NCBI GenBank assembly: GCA_005116955.1
Contig: SWDI01000005.1
Location: forward strand, 714,319-776,582
Direction of reading: 5' to 3'
DNA from: Nitrospira sp.
Lineage (GTDB): Bacteria > Nitrospirota > Nitrospiria > Nitrospirales > Nitrospiraceae
DNA: 62,264 bases
Shown here: positions 31,471-42,039 of the stretch, piece by piece
Layout of the letters: each line of letters starts with the position of its first letter
Numbering within the stretch: position 1 is the first letter of the stretch
Program-made: the position numbers and the translations under genes
The notes under the pieces: model-generated
The model's input: only the letters and a program-made list of their open reading frames with translations
What the model was told of the DNA's origin: nothing
The model's database searches: none

Positions 31471-31502
31471 GGCCTCGGTGTAACCCACCGGGGCCTTTTT
31501 TA
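31471..31502 (+). terminator. Rho-independent terminator after the cupredoxin gene
   Basis: A 10-bp stem GGCCTCGGTG/CACCGGGGCC with one G-T pair, a five-base loop and seven T. Confidence 0.85.
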
Positions 31503-31530
31503 TTGTTCGGTCACAACAGCCCAAAACAAA

Positions 31531-31560
31531 GGGCCCTGGTTCCATCCAGAACCAGGGCCC
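31531..31560. repeat. Perfect 12-bp hairpin
   Basis: GGGCCCTGGTTC at 31531-31542 is exactly complementary to GAACCAGGGCCC at 31549-31560 with a six-base loop. It is flanked by A-rich and short T runs, so it may act as a bidirectional terminator, but the U tract is poor. It sits between the cupredoxin terminator and rimP. Confidence 0.6.
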
Positions 31561-31720
31561 TTAAATACACGATCAAGCAATGTGGATGCCATGCCGGTTC
31601 CCGCTCCGCATACGATCGGACACCATCGTGGACGTTGCCAGTCCCGTACTTAGCCGGAGAATAGGGACCGGCTAGTGCCCTTGCTTTGCACCGGGGTGCA
31701 TGGTATGGTGCTGTCTCTGT

Positions 31721-31745
31721 AAGTGGGCTCATGCCCACTTTTTTG
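31721..31745 (+). promoter_or_regulatory. Leader hairpin and T run before rimP (rimP-leader-like)
   Basis: AAGTGGGC, four-base loop TCAT, GCCCACTT, then a T tract, ten bases before the rimP ATG. A GC-rich hairpin followed by T directly upstream of rimP is known in other bacteria as a leader element; here it would terminate or attenuate transcription entering the operon, so readthrough or antitermination must be possible. Confidence 0.6.
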
Positions 31746-31754
31746 TTTGGATAC

Positions 31755-32261
31755 ATGTCAAAGGGAAATGGGCTGAGTATACCAGGCAGTCGTCCGCAAC
31801 TGGTTGCCGATCGGTTGCACGAAATCATTTCGCCGATCCTATGGACGCTCGGGCTTGAATTGGTTGATGTGGTGTGCCTGGGGAAAGGTCCTCACTCGGT
31901 CGTTCGGGTTCTGATCGCTAAATCGGATGGAGTCAGCATCGCAGACTGTGAGCAGGCACATAAGGCTCTAGGACCGGCGCTTGATGTGGCCGATCCATTT
32001 CCCCATGCCTATACCCTTGAAGTCTCTTCTCCGGGTCTTGATCGACCCTTCAAGAGATCCCAGGATTATCAACGGGCGATTGGAAAAGAGGTGAGTCTCA
32101 AGCTTCGAGAGCCTCTCGAAGGTCAGTGGAAGATTGCTGGTCAACTGATGCAGGTGGATGAAGAGGCCGTCGTGCTGAAGGTGGTTACTGCGCGAACATT
32201 CGAGACGGTGAAGTTGAGTCGAGGCATGATTGCTGAAGCAAAGCTGGTTGTGAAGATCTAG
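31755..32261 (+). CDS. rimP: Ribosome maturation factor RimP
   Basis: 168 residues from the ATG at 31755; the Shine-Dalgarno is weak. Family features: LGLELVDVVCLGKGPHSVVRVLI, ISIADCE-type linker (GVSIADCEQAHKAL) and the signature TLEVSSPGLDRPFKRSQDYQRAIGKEV. RimP helps 30S subunit maturation. First gene of the rimP-nusA-infB operon. Confidence 0.88.
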   Translation: MSKGNGLSIPGSRPQLVADRLHEIISPILWTLGLELVDVVCLGKGPHSVVRVLIAKSDGVSIADCEQAHKALGPALDVADPFPHAYTLEVSSPGLDRPFKRSQDYQRAIGKEVSLKLREPLEGQWKIAGQLMQVDEEAVVLKVVTARTFETVKLSRGMIAEAKLVVKI

Positions 32262-32315
32262 AGGGGCGGAACGTTGGAGATTGTGAAGTGGTAACCGGAT
32301 GCAGGAGCGTGACGT

Positions 32316-33467
32316 ATGAACCGTGAACTGATTACCGTGATCGACGAAATCGGGCGTCAGAAAGGGATCGACAAGGCCCGAGTCATTGGGGCCATCGAAT
32401 CCGCCCTGCAGACCGCCGCGAAGAAACGCTTTGGTCAGGCCGAAAATATCCAAGTGGAGATCGACCCCAAAACCGGAGAAATTTCCGTCGTCTCCAAGAA
32501 GATCATCGTAGAAACGGTCAGCAACCCCAAGGCGGAGATTTCTCTTCAGGAGGCCCGCCAATTCGATAGCGAGGCGGAAGTCGGGGACGAAATTGGATCG
32601 CTGATCGAAATGAACGAATTGGGGAGAATTGCTGCGCAAACAGCGAAGCAAGTGATCTTCCAGAAGGTGCGCGAAGCGGAGTGGGAAGCTGTTCAAAGGG
32701 AATATTCCACACGTCAGGGCGATCTGGTTACAGGAATTATCCTCGGCATGGAGCGCCGGAATTACCTGGTGGACCTCGGAAAGACGGAGGCCATCCTGCC
32801 GATCCAAGAGCAGATTCCTCGTGAAACATATCGGCGCGGCGATCGCGTGAAGGCGATGTTGTTGGAGGTGCGTCGGACGCCCAAGGATGTTCAAGTCATT
32901 CTGTCTCGTAGCCATCCTCAGTTTGTGGCAAAACTCTTTGAGCTCGAAGTGCCAGAGGTCATGGAAAAGATCATTGAAATCCGATCCGTCGTTCGAGAGC
33001 CTGGGGACCGAACAAAGATCGCGGTCACGTCTCGTGAAAAGGCTGTGGATCCGGTGGGAGCTTGCGTCGGCATCAAGGGCTCCCGCGTGCAGGCGGTCGT
33101 TCGCGAGCTGCGGGGCGAGAAGATCGATATCATTACCTGGACCCAGGATCCGCGAGTCTTTATCGCCGAAGCCTTAAACCCTGCAACAATCGAAAAGGTC
33201 GGGATTGACGAAGAGAAGAAGTCGGCGCTCGTGGTCGCAGCCGACTCGCAATTATCGTTGGCAATCGGGAAAAACGGTCAGAATGTCCGGCTTGCCGCGC
33301 GCTTGACCGGGTGGAAGATAGACATTATCAGCTCAACGGAATACGAAAAAGAGAAGGTCGAGCGTGATAGGGAAATTAAAGCCGCGATTGCGGACGAAGC
33401 CGAAGCGCAACGACTGCAAGAAGAAGCTCGGCAGGCTGCCAGAGCTGAGGAAGCAACGAGCGGATAG
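32316..33467 (+). CDS. nusA: Transcription termination/antitermination protein NusA
   Basis: 383 residues, the short form without C-terminal acidic repeats. N-terminal RNA polymerase binding domain (about 1-125), S1 domain (about 130-200, [22 protein letters not shown]), and two KH domains (about 230-345, [18 protein letters not shown] and [18 protein letters not shown]). It binds elongating RNA polymerase to control pausing, termination and antitermination. CAGGAG precedes the start. Confidence 0.95.
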   Translation: MNRELITVIDEIGRQKGIDKARVIGAIESALQTAAKKRFGQAENIQVEIDPKTGEISVVSKKIIVETVSNPKAEISLQEARQFDSEAEVGDEIGSLIEMNELGRIAAQTAKQVIFQKVREAEWEAVQREYSTRQGDLVTGIILGMERRNYLVDLGKTEAILPIQEQIPRETYRRGDRVKAMLLEVRRTPKDVQVILSRSHPQFVAKLFELEVPEVMEKIIEIRSVVREPGDRTKIAVTSREKAVDPVGACVGIKGSRVQAVVRELRGEKIDIITWTQDPRVFIAEALNPATIEKVGIDEEKKSALVVAADSQLSLAIGKNGQNVRLAARLTGWKIDIISSTEYEKEKVERDREIKAAIADEAEAQRLQEEARQAARAEEATSG

Positions 33468-33484
33468 AATACGGAACCGTTCTC

Positions 33485-36052
33485 ATGGCTATGCGTGTAT
33501 ACGAACTTGCGAAGAAGTTAGGTATGGAAAATCGAGTGCTTATCCCCGAGCTCAAGAAGCTGGGGGTCTCGGTTTCATCTCACAGCAGTACGCTTGAGGA
33601 GGAAATCGTTCAGAAGGTGTTGGATAAGTTGGCCACAAAATCGACGAGTCAAGGGACGGGAATCGAGAGAGAGGTCGGTGCAAAGTTGGCGGAGCATACG
33701 AGTCGTGGGAAAACTGTGGCGGCAAAGGGTTCTGTCGTCGAAGAGCCGCTCAAGCCTGATAAGCGGCGCATTCTCATCAAGCGAAAGAAGGAAGACGAGC
33801 CAATCGAGGTCATTCTTTCAGCCTCGATTGGTGAGACTGAGCGTTCAGCGCAGCCCGCGTCCTCAAGTCTTGTGACGACACCGACTCCATCGGTTGATCA
33901 CCTTGCTAGCGATGGCCCAGTCGACCACAGTCTTCCCGTGAAGGAAGGTTCGGACGAGGTTGCTCCATCCGCACCTGTGCCACTCGATGTGAAACAGGAA
34001 GCGCCGCAGGCCAAACCGACTATCGCGCCGGTAATACCTGGGGTGGTGAGTCCCGAGTCTGTCGCCAGTAAAAAGAAAAGCATGGCATTCGAGGCCATCG
34101 AGGCAGAGGCTCTCAAAGAAAAGCTCAAGAAAGCGAAAAAAACAGGCCGTCCTAAGGACGAGCAACAAGATGTGAAATTGCGTGAAGACGCCGCCCGCTG
34201 GCAAGACCTTCGTGCAATTCCAGTGCAGCGCCGTGATGACCGATCGAAACATGTTCACCATAGCACCCCGGGAGAAATCACCAAACCACGTCGCAAGAGC
34301 GTGAAAGTGACCCCTCGGACAACGGTAAAAGAATTCGCTGAGTTGATCGGTCAACGGCCGGCCGACATCGTTCGGAAATTGATGGATATGGGACAGATGT
34401 TGACGTTTCACCAACCTATGAGCCTGGACGCTGCATCGATTTTCGCCGAGGAAAGCGGAGTCAAAGTTGAGGTCTCGGTCGAGAAAATTGGGGAGGAGTT
34501 GCTGCAAGACATCATTGAGACCGGCGATGATGAGCGGCCGGAACCTCGACCGCCGGTGGTGACCATTATGGGGCATGTCGATCACGGGAAGACGTCGCTC
34601 CTCGATGCGATTCGCCAAACAAAAGTGGCGGAAGGGGAAGCCGGTGGCATTACTCAGCATATCGGCGCCTATACCGTCTCAGTGCGCGGTAAGCAGGTCA
34701 CGTTTCTCGACACTCCTGGTCACGAGGCGTTTACGGCTATGCGCTCTCGTGGCGCGAAGGTTACGGATATCGTCATTTTGGTTGTTGCAGCAGACGACGG
34801 TGTGATGCCGCAAACGATCGAGGCGATCAACCATGCCAAGGCAGCCGGAGTGCCGCTGATCGTGGCGATGAATAAGATCGACAAGCCATCTGCCAATCCT
34901 GATCGGGTAAAAAACGCTCTCTCGGAACATGGATTGATTTCCGAAGCTTGGGGCGGCGATACCATTATGGTCGAGGTGTCTGCTAAAGAGAAAATGGGTC
35001 TTGATACTCTCCTTGAGATGATTTTGCTTCAGTCGGAAGTACTTGAACTCAAGGCAGATCCACACAGACAGGCGAAAGGCACCGTCATCGAAGCCAAAAT
35101 TGAACGCGGGAGGGGTCCAGTTGCGACGGTATTAGTTCAGAGCGGGACTCTACGGGTTGGCGATGCCTATGTCGTTGGAACATTCAGCGGGCGTGTTCGG
35201 GCTCTCCTTAGTGATCGCGGTGAAAAAGCGCAGCAGGCGGGGCCGTCCATTCCGGTGGAAGTTATTGGATTACCGGGCGTGCCGTCGGCGGGTGATGTCT
35301 TCCATGTTGTCTCCAATGAGCGGGTCGCCCGAGAGATCGCAGAGGAACGAGCGCAAAAGCGTCGAGCTGCAGAGCTAACTGGCCCCGCGAAGGTCTCCTT
35401 GGATGATCTCTTTGCGAAGATTCAAGAAGGATCCGTGAAGGAGTTGGCCATTGTCGTCAAGGCCGACGTGCAAGGATCGTCTGAAGCATTGGTTGGCGCG
35501 GTTGAGAAGCTGTCGACGAATGCCGTCAAGCTACGCGTGATTCATAACGGAGTTGGTGGGGTTATGGAATCTGATGTGTTGCTTGCCTCCGCGTCGCGAG
35601 CCATCATCATCGGTTTCAATGTCAGGCCAGAACCAAAGGCAGCCGCATTGGCCGAACAGCAAGGTGTCGATATCAGGCTCTACACGATCATTTATGACGC
35701 CATCGCTGACATCAAGTCTGCGATGGAAGGCTTGCTTGAGCCGACCCTGAAAGAGCGCGTGTTAGGACGAGTGGAAGTGCGGCAGGTCTTCATGATTCCA
35801 AAGGTCGGAGCCGTAGCAGGGGCGTATGTGATTGATGGGACGATCTCTCGGTCAAGCGTCGGAGTCCGAGTGATTCGAGACAATGTGGTGGTCTATCAGG
35901 GTAAGCTTGGTTCGTTGCGGCGATTCAAGGATGATGTGCGTGAGGTGCAGCAGGGGTATGAGTGCGGGTTGAGCGTCGAAAACTTCAACGATGTCAAATC
36001 CGGCGATATCATTGAGGCCTATGCAGTCGATAAGATCGCGGCGAAGCTCTAG
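33485..36052 (+). CDS. infB: Translation initiation factor IF-2
   Basis: 855 residues. The N-terminal IF2_N domain ([19 protein letters not shown]) is followed by a variable linker, a second IF2_N-like segment, and the GTPase domain: GHVDHGKT (from G363), DTPGHEAF (409) and NKID (463). Domains II-IV follow to the end. Binds initiator tRNA and the 30S subunit. Part of the rimP-nusA-infB-rbfA operon. Confidence 0.96.
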   Translation: MAMRVYELAKKLGMENRVLIPELKKLGVSVSSHSSTLEEEIVQKVLDKLATKSTSQGTGIEREVGAKLAEHTSRGKTVAAKGSVVEEPLKPDKRRILIKRKKEDEPIEVILSASIGETERSAQPASSSLVTTPTPSVDHLASDGPVDHSLPVKEGSDEVAPSAPVPLDVKQEAPQAKPTIAPVIPGVVSPESVASKKKSMAFEAIEAEALKEKLKKAKKTGRPKDEQQDVKLREDAARWQDLRAIPVQRRDDRSKHVHHSTPGEITKPRRKSVKVTPRTTVKEFAELIGQRPADIVRKLMDMGQMLTFHQPMSLDAASIFAEESGVKVEVSVEKIGEELLQDIIETGDDERPEPRPPVVTIMGHVDHGKTSLLDAIRQTKVAEGEAGGITQHIGAYTVSVRGKQVTFLDTPGHEAFTAMRSRGAKVTDIVILVVAADDGVMPQTIEAINHAKAAGVPLIVAMNKIDKPSANPDRVKNALSEHGLISEAWGGDTIMVEVSAKEKMGLDTLLEMILLQSEVLELKADPHRQAKGTVIEAKIERGRGPVATVLVQSGTLRVGDAYVVGTFSGRVRALLSDRGEKAQQAGPSIPVEVIGLPGVPSAGDVFHVVSNERVAREIAEERAQKRRAAELTGPAKVSLDDLFAKIQEGSVKELAIVVKADVQGSSEALVGAVEKLSTNAVKLRVIHNGVGGVMESDVLLASASRAIIIGFNVRPEPKAAALAEQQGVDIRLYTIIYDAIADIKSAMEGLLEPTLKERVLGRVEVRQVFMIPKVGAVAGAYVIDGTISRSSVGVRVIRDNVVVYQGKLGSLRRFKDDVREVQQGYECGLSVENFNDVKSGDIIEAYAVDKIAAKL

Positions 36053-36160
36053 TAGCAGCCGAAGGATTTTTATTGTAGCCTCTTACCTGAAGGCCTGACG
36101 AGCTCATGAAGCTGAATCATGGAGCCTCTATTGTGAGTCGACGCTAACCGAACCCTGGCC

Positions 36161-36442
36161 ATGGTCGTGGGGCTATACACCGTCGAGTTATTCATTTCAG
36201 GGAGCCAGTCGCTTAAAGACAAGCGTCAAGTCCTTCATGGGATTAAGGACAGGCTTCATGGCAAGTTTAACCTCTCAGTTGCCGAAGTGGATAGCCAGGA
36301 TCTCTGGCAGAAGGCTATTCTTGGAATGGCGTGTGTCTCGAATGAGCGTAGCCACGTGAACCAGGTGCTTGAACAAGCGTTGAATCTGATCAAAAGCATG
36401 CCAGCAGTTGAAGTGTCACGAGTTCAGTTGGAATTCCTCTAA
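36161..36442 (+). CDS. DUF503 family protein (YlxP-like)
   Basis: 93 residues: VGLYTVELFISGSQSLKDKRQVL.GIKDRL..KFNLSVAEVD.QDLWQKA.LG, the DUF503 signature. The family is usually found between infB and rbfA, as here, and is suspected to act in ribosome or RNA biology, but its activity is not established. Confidence 0.88.
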   Translation: MVVGLYTVELFISGSQSLKDKRQVLHGIKDRLHGKFNLSVAEVDSQDLWQKAILGMACVSNERSHVNQVLEQALNLIKSMPAVEVSRVQLEFL

Positions 36443-36483
36443 GCCCCCTGTCATGCTTGCGACTGGTAAGGCCGGGTACGAAG

Positions 36484-36894
36484 ATGTCGAAGACAACCTA
36501 TAAGAGAGCAGACCGAGTGGCTGACCAGATTCGCATGGAAGTGGCGGATATTCTCATGCGAAAAATCAAGGATCCTCGGGTCCATAACGTCACGGTTACC
36601 GATGTCGAGCTGACAGCGGATTTGCGCATCGCGCATATTTTTGTCACGACCCTGGAAACAGGAGAAGCCGAGCGCGATGTCTTTACTGGCCTCTCAAAAG
36701 CCAGTGGGTTTGTGCGGTCGGAATTAGGTCGGCGGCTTTCGCTTCGCTACTTACCGGATGTGATTTTCAAGAAGGATATCAGTGGACCTCGTGGTGACCG
36801 GATTATGCAGATCTTGGAAGGCCTACATGGAGAGCCTGAGCAGCAGGAAAACCAGGACTCTCCGAGCAACCCTCAGGGGATCGCGGAATCTTAA
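36484..36894 (+). CDS. rbfA: Ribosome-binding factor A
   Basis: 136 residues from the ATG at 36484; the TTG at 36457 is the alternative. Typical KH-like RbfA sequence: YKRADRVADQIRMEVADILMRKIKDPRV, VTDVELTADLRIAHIFV and LGRRLSLRYLPDVIFKKD. Binds 16S rRNA during late 30S assembly. The truB start lies 4 bases after its stop. Confidence 0.93.
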   Translation: MSKTTYKRADRVADQIRMEVADILMRKIKDPRVHNVTVTDVELTADLRIAHIFVTTLETGEAERDVFTGLSKASGFVRSELGRRLSLRYLPDVIFKKDISGPRGDRIMQILEGLHGEPEQQENQDSPSNPQGIAES

Positions 36895-36898
36895 GGGT

Positions 36899-37849
36899 AT
36901 GGACCAGACAGCCATCAGAACGGACCTGGGTAATGCCCTGGACGGAGTTCTCGTTGTCCATAAAGAGGCTGGCTGGACTTCACACGATGTCGTCGCCAAG
37001 GTCCGGAGCCTATTGGGGGGTAGCAAAGTCGGTCATGCTGGCACGCTGGATCCTAGTGCCACGGGTGTGTTGCCGATCCTGGTCGGACGGGCCACAAGAA
37101 TTGCAGAGTACCTGATCGATTGGGATAAGGAGTACCATGCCGTCATGCGCTTGGGGGAAACGACCGACACCCAGGATGCAACCGGACAGGTTTTGAGCAG
37201 GGTCGATCCAGGTGCGATCACGGAGGACATGCTTCAGGCCGTAATCGCCCGATTCCGAGGAGTACAGCAGCAATTGCCACCAATGTATTCAGCTGTAAAG
37301 GTCGGCGGCCAGCCGCTGTATAAAGCAGCCAGGGCAGGCAGGACGGTCGATCGGGCAGAGCGGTCGATTACCATTCATCAGTTGGAGATCGTGGCCGTTC
37401 ACGGTCGTGACGTGGCCCTGCGTATTGTGTGTTCCAAAGGCACGTATATACGCACCTTGTGTGCCGACATCGGACGGGCCTTAGGGGTAGGAGGACACCT
37501 CTATGCTCTCGAGCGTCGGCGTGTCGGCCCACTGTCCATCGAACAGGCAGTGACGATTGATCAAGTTGCCAGCCATCTCACGATGGGAACTCTCGCAAGG
37601 CAATTCATGTCGTTGGATCAACTTCTCGTTCAACTCCCGGCAGTGGTCGTGAACGCGGAACAGGCGCAGCGTGTCTTGAATGGCTCACCAATTTTTCCGA
37701 TGGGAGTCGGGCAACTCTCGCCTGCCCATTCCACAGTTTCGGTACGGCTCAAGGATGAAGCCGGTCAGTTGTTGGCCATTGGAACTCATGATGCCAGCGG
37801 CATGGGGTCGATTCGAATTCGCAAAGTACTGAGTCTCTTAAGTCATTAA
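36899..37849 (+). CDS. truB: tRNA pseudouridine(55) synthase
   Basis: 316 residues from the ATG at 36899, preceded by AAGGG. The catalytic aspartate is D51 in [16 protein letters not shown]-like [22 protein letters not shown] and [14 protein letters not shown] complete the TruB pattern. Modifies U55 of tRNA. The C-terminal 80 residues are PUA-like. Confidence 0.95.
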   Translation: MDQTAIRTDLGNALDGVLVVHKEAGWTSHDVVAKVRSLLGGSKVGHAGTLDPSATGVLPILVGRATRIAEYLIDWDKEYHAVMRLGETTDTQDATGQVLSRVDPGAITEDMLQAVIARFRGVQQQLPPMYSAVKVGGQPLYKAARAGRTVDRAERSITIHQLEIVAVHGRDVALRIVCSKGTYIRTLCADIGRALGVGGHLYALERRRVGPLSIEQAVTIDQVASHLTMGTLARQFMSLDQLLVQLPAVVVNAEQAQRVLNGSPIFPMGVGQLSPAHSTVSVRLKDEAGQLLAIGTHDASGMGSIRIRKVLSLLSH

Positions 37850-37865
37850 TACGGAAGGAGTAGCT

Positions 37866-38135
37866 ATGGCGTTGTTAAAAGAAGTAAAGAGTGAACTCAT
37901 CAAGCAATATCAGCAGCATGACAAGGATTCCGGATCGCCGGAAGTTCAGATTGCGGTATTGACCAACCGGATTACGTATCTCACCGAACATTTCAAGACC
38001 CATAAAAAGGATCACCACTCGCGGCGTGGATTGTTGCAGCTCGTTGGACGTCGGCGGCGTCTCCTAGACTATCTCCGCGGTGTGGAGGAAGCGCGTTACA
38101 AAACCGTGATCGAGCGACTCAACATTCGTAAGTAA
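37866..38135 (+). CDS. rpsO: 30S ribosomal protein S15
   Basis: 89 residues, the standard length, with AAGGAG upstream. Sequence includes [22 protein letters not shown] and [24 protein letters not shown]. Primary 16S rRNA binding protein; located directly before pnp as in many bacteria. Confidence 0.97.
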   Translation: MALLKEVKSELIKQYQQHDKDSGSPEVQIAVLTNRITYLTEHFKTHKKDHHSRRGLLQLVGRRRRLLDYLRGVEEARYKTVIERLNIRK

Positions 38136-38236
38136 CCGGTCGTGCGAACAGCGGCGTTGACCGGCGCCATGGCATCGTTCGAATATCCCACAGATGAACA
38201 CCGACATGCGCTCACACCAAGTGTGCGATGTAAGAG

Positions 38237-38282
38237 TGAAAAGCTGTAAAGTAGGCGAGAAGTCGTCGCGTTCAGCTTTTCA
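38237..38282 (+). promoter_or_regulatory. rpsO-pnp intergenic hairpin, possible RNase-processing site
   Basis: TGAAAAGCTG at 38237-38246 pairs perfectly with CAGCTTTTCA at 38273-38282; the enclosed 26 bases can form an additional short stem (GCGA/TCGC). In E. coli a long hairpin at this position is cut by RNase III and lets PNPase control its own mRNA. The same position here suggests similar control; this is by analogy. Confidence 0.55.
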
Positions 38283-38349
38283 ACTACTCATCTGCCGTTG
38301 AGCGTATCTCAGTGGGCATCTGTGGATCTAACCAGAGGAGACACCATAG

Positions 38350-40467
38350 ATGATACACGTCGTAGAAATCGACATTGCAGGTCGAACCCTTCGCCTTGAA
38401 ACTGGCCGTGTCGCAAAACAAGCTGACGGGTCGATATGGGCCTCGTATGGCGACACGGTCATCCTTGCGACGGCCGTGGCTGCGCAAACCGCCAAGCCCG
38501 GCATCGATTTCCTGCCCTTGACTGTTGATTACCAGGAAAAGGCCTACGCGGCCGGGAAAATTCCTGGAGGCTATTTCAAGCGAGAAGGTCGACCGGCTGA
38601 GAAGGAAGTCCTGACCAGCCGCTTGATTGACCGACCGCTCCGCCCGTTGTTTCCCGAAGGCTACTATTTCGAGACGCAGGTCATTGCCTCAGTTCTATCG
38701 GCAGATAAGACCGGTTCGTCAGACGTAATTGGAATCACTGCGGCATCAGCTGCCCTCGCGGTATCGAACATTCCGTTCAACGGCCCCGTGGCCGGTGTGA
38801 GGATCGGTCGCGTCAACGGTCAGCTCGTCGTCAATCCTGACCTTGAAACGATGGAGCAGAGCGAGCTGCATCTGGTGGTTGCGGGCACAGCGGACGCGGT
38901 CATGATGGTGGAGGCAGGTGCCAATGAATTATCCGAGCAGATGATGCTCGAGGCCCTGGAATTGGCTCACTCGGAGATTAAGAAAATCGTCCGGAAGATC
39001 GATGAATTGGCCCAGAAGGTTGGAAAGCTGAAGCGGGTAGTTGTTCAAGAGTCGATCGATTCCGCGTTGCAGGTCGAGATCAAGGCGTTGGTTGCGCAAC
39101 CCATTCGTGACGCCATCATGATTGCCAACAAGACTGCTCGGCAGGAGCGGTTGGACCAAATTCTGGCCGACACCATCGGCAAGCTGAAAAAGCCAGATGA
39201 TTCATCGAGGGAGCGGCACATCAAGATTGTGTTCCATCAATTGGAATACACGGAAGTCCGGAAAATGATTTTAGAGAAGCGATCTCGCGCCGATGGACGC
39301 GGTCCTGCGGATATTCGTCCAATTACGTGTGAGGTCGGCGCCCTGCCGCGAGCCCATGGTTCTGCAATCTTTACCCGCGGCGAAACACAGAGCTTAGCGG
39401 TGGTGACGCTAGGGACGACCGATGATGAACAGCGCATTGATGCGCTGGAAGGCGAGTACATGCGGACCTTTATGCTGCATTACAACTTCCCGCCCTTCAG
39501 TGTCGGTGAGGCGAGACCGCTTCGCTCGCCGGGACGGCGTGAGGTTGGGCACGGGGCCTTGGCGGAACGGGCGTTGAAGCCCGTCATCCCGGGCAAGGAC
39601 GTCTTCCCCTACACCTTACGGATTGTGTCTGAGATTTTGGAATCCAATGGGTCTTCCTCGATGGCAACCGTGTGTGGTGGGACGCTGGCCATGATGGACG
39701 CAGGCGTTCCCATCAAGGAGCCAGTCGCCGGCATTGCTATGGGATTGATCAAAGAAGGGGACGACGTCATTATCTTGTCGGATATTCTCGGCCTTGAAGA
39801 TCATCTGGGTGATATGGACTTCAAAGTGTGCGGGACCAAGAACGGTGTGACGGCACTGCAAATGGACATTAAGATTGGTGGCATTACCACAGCCTTGATG
39901 CAGCAAGCCTTGGAGCAGGCCCGGGTGGGACGCCTCCACATTCTTGGCCATATGGCGAAGGCCCTCAGCAGTCATCGCGCCGAGTTGTCGGCGTTTGCCC
40001 CTCGTATCTACACGATGAAGGTCAAGCAAGATAAGATTCGCGATATTATCGGACAGGGCGGCAAAACCATCCGCGGCATTCAGTCCGACTGCGGCGTCAA
40101 GATCAGTGTCGAAGATACCGGGATTGTGACCATCGCTTCTGCGGACGGCACCTCCTTACAAAAAGCCAAAGAGATCATCAACCGCCTGACCGAGGAAGTC
40201 GAAATCGGGAAAATCTATACGGGAACGGTAAGAAAGATTATGGACTTTGGTGCCTTTGTGGAGGTACTCCCGGGCACCGATGGGTTGGTCCATATCTCAC
40301 AGTTGGCGCATCATCGAGTGAAAGCCGTGTCTGACGAGGTCGCCGAAGGCGATCAAATTCTTGTGAAAGTGCTGGAAATCGATAGACAAGGCAAGATTAG
40401 GCTTAGCCGAAAAGAAACCATCCCCGCACCGACGGGCGGCGGTGCAAACGAGTCAGTGGGCGGGTAA
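38350..40467 (+). CDS. pnp: Polyribonucleotide nucleotidyltransferase (PNPase)
   Basis: 705 residues with two RNase PH core domains (first GGYFKREGRPAEKEVLTSRLIDRPLRP; second SLAVVTLGTTDDEQRIDALEGEYMRTFMLHYNFPPFSVGE, and DAGVPIKEPVAGIAMGL), then KH (about 552-610, IIGQGGKTIRGIQ) and S1 (about 618-690, IYTGTVRKIMDFGAFVEVLPG). A phosphorolytic 3'-5' exoribonuclease of the degradosome. GAGGAG precedes the start. Confidence 0.97.
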   Translation: MIHVVEIDIAGRTLRLETGRVAKQADGSIWASYGDTVILATAVAAQTAKPGIDFLPLTVDYQEKAYAAGKIPGGYFKREGRPAEKEVLTSRLIDRPLRPLFPEGYYFETQVIASVLSADKTGSSDVIGITAASAALAVSNIPFNGPVAGVRIGRVNGQLVVNPDLETMEQSELHLVVAGTADAVMMVEAGANELSEQMMLEALELAHSEIKKIVRKIDELAQKVGKLKRVVVQESIDSALQVEIKALVAQPIRDAIMIANKTARQERLDQILADTIGKLKKPDDSSRERHIKIVFHQLEYTEVRKMILEKRSRADGRGPADIRPITCEVGALPRAHGSAIFTRGETQSLAVVTLGTTDDEQRIDALEGEYMRTFMLHYNFPPFSVGEARPLRSPGRREVGHGALAERALKPVIPGKDVFPYTLRIVSEILESNGSSSMATVCGGTLAMMDAGVPIKEPVAGIAMGLIKEGDDVIILSDILGLEDHLGDMDFKVCGTKNGVTALQMDIKIGGITTALMQQALEQARVGRLHILGHMAKALSSHRAELSAFAPRIYTMKVKQDKIRDIIGQGGKTIRGIQSDCGVKISVEDTGIVTIASADGTSLQKAKEIINRLTEEVEIGKIYTGTVRKIMDFGAFVEVLPGTDGLVHISQLAHHRVKAVSDEVAEGDQILVKVLEIDRQGKIRLSRKETIPAPTGGGANESVGG

Positions 40468-40470
40468 CAG

Positions 40471-41748
40471 TTGTACCGTAAGCTCATCCTCGAGAACGGG
40501 ATTCGCTTGGTTTCCGAGCGAATCCCAACCCTCAAATCCGTAACCATCGGCATCTGGGTCAATACAGGCTCTCGTGATGAAAGCCCAACACAGGCTGGGT
40601 ACGCCCATTTCATCGAACATATGTTCTTCAAGGGGACGACCACTCGATCGGCCACGGAGATTTCTCGTGAAATCGATGCGCTGGGGGGCGAGATGAACGC
40701 CTTCACTACGCGCGAAACCACAACCTACTATGTCAAGGTATTGGATCAACATCTCCCAAAGGCCCTCGACCTTTTGGGAGATCTGTTTCTCCGCTCCCGA
40801 CTCGGAAAGAAAGAAATTGAAAAGGAAAAGCAGGTCGTCCTTGAAGAAATTCGAATGGTTCAAGACGATCCCGAAGATCTCGTTCAAGAATTACATACCA
40901 AGTTATCGATGGGCACACATCCCTTGAGTCGTCCGATTCTTGGGCGGGAATCAACAATCGCCCGGATCCGCCGACAGGATCTCATCGAGTACATTGATAC
41001 GCACTATCGTCCCGAAGAGATCGTGCTCGCCGTAGCCGGGAATTTCAATCAACAGCAGCTCGAAAAGACGATGGCTCGCACCTTTGGGAAGTATCGCCCT
41101 TCGTCAGACGTCCCTCCTCGAAAGCGTTGGCCTCCAGAGATCTGTGGTGGCGCCATCGTGAAACACAAATCGTTAGAGCAAGTGCACCTCTGTCTAGGAC
41201 TTCAGGGCGTTGCAGCCGGTCATGAGGATCGATATGCGGTCTATGCGTTGAACAGTGTCCTCGGTGGTGGCGTCAGTTCGAGACTGTTCCAGGAGATCCG
41301 TGAAAAAAGGGGCTTATCCTATTCGATCTACTCATTTTTGTCGGGTTATTCCGATGGCGGTACGATCACCGTCTATGCAGGCACGCAAGCTCGGGAGGTT
41401 GAGCGCGTTCTTGAACTCGTTCGTCGCGAGATCCGGCGCTTGAGCAGAGATGGAATTGATCGGCATGAGCTAAAACGGACAAAAGAACAGATGAAAGGCG
41501 GCCTCATGCTCAGCTTGGAAAGTTCACATAGCCGGATGAACAAGCTTGCAAAAGATGAATTGATCTCCCGCGCCCATACGAACCTGGAAGACATGATTGT
41601 GAAAATAGATGCGATTACACCACAACAAATAAATCAAGTAGCACAGGATCTCTTCACCCCTGAAAAAATAGCCCTGACAGGGCTGGGGCCGCTTTCCACA
41701 CGGCAAGTGAAGGCGTTAAGCGGTCAATTCCAAAAAGGCCCAGCCTGA
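40471..41748 (+). CDS. M16 family zinc metalloprotease
   Basis: 425 residues starting at TTG 40471, 3 bases after pnp. The inverted zinc motif HFIEH (H46, E49, H50) with the distal glutamate E126 (HxxEH-76-E) is complete, and the C-terminal M16 domain has EIREKRGLSYSIYSF. Bacterial relatives near pnp are processing peptidases of the PqqL/YmxG type. Last gene of the operon. Confidence 0.92.
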   Translation: MYRKLILENGIRLVSERIPTLKSVTIGIWVNTGSRDESPTQAGYAHFIEHMFFKGTTTRSATEISREIDALGGEMNAFTTRETTTYYVKVLDQHLPKALDLLGDLFLRSRLGKKEIEKEKQVVLEEIRMVQDDPEDLVQELHTKLSMGTHPLSRPILGRESTIARIRRQDLIEYIDTHYRPEEIVLAVAGNFNQQQLEKTMARTFGKYRPSSDVPPRKRWPPEICGGAIVKHKSLEQVHLCLGLQGVAAGHEDRYAVYALNSVLGGGVSSRLFQEIREKRGLSYSIYSFLSGYSDGGTITVYAGTQAREVERVLELVRREIRRLSRDGIDRHELKRTKEQMKGGLMLSLESSHSRMNKLAKDELISRAHTNLEDMIVKIDAITPQQINQVAQDLFTPEKIALTGLGPLSTRQVKALSGQFQKGPA

Positions 41749-42039
41749 CCACAACTGAATTTCCAGTCGGAGAAGACTTATAACTTATTGTTTTGTATAT
41801 GCTGTAAGGACTGCGCATCGTTTTGTGACAAGTCTGGCAAACATTTTCTTGACAGGGCCATGTAGTTTCAGTACCGTTCCGGTACCAACCGGACGGCCTT
41901 GCGTTCGTTTTTGGTGCGAGTTATTGAAGAATTCAAAATTTTCAAGAAGATTTGCGAACTATATGCAGGACCGCGTAATAGAAAGAACTAACATCCTAGT
42001 CCGAGTATCGTGCTCAAATTGACGAAGGAGGGATTACGT
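41749..42039. other. Intergenic promoter region before two exported proteins
   Basis: 291 bases. TTGACA at 41849-41854 with a 17-base spacer to TACCGT could be a promoter (-10 weak). A small inverted repeat GTACC/GGTAC follows at about 41871-41884. The downstream gene has AAGGAGGG before its start. Confidence 0.35.
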
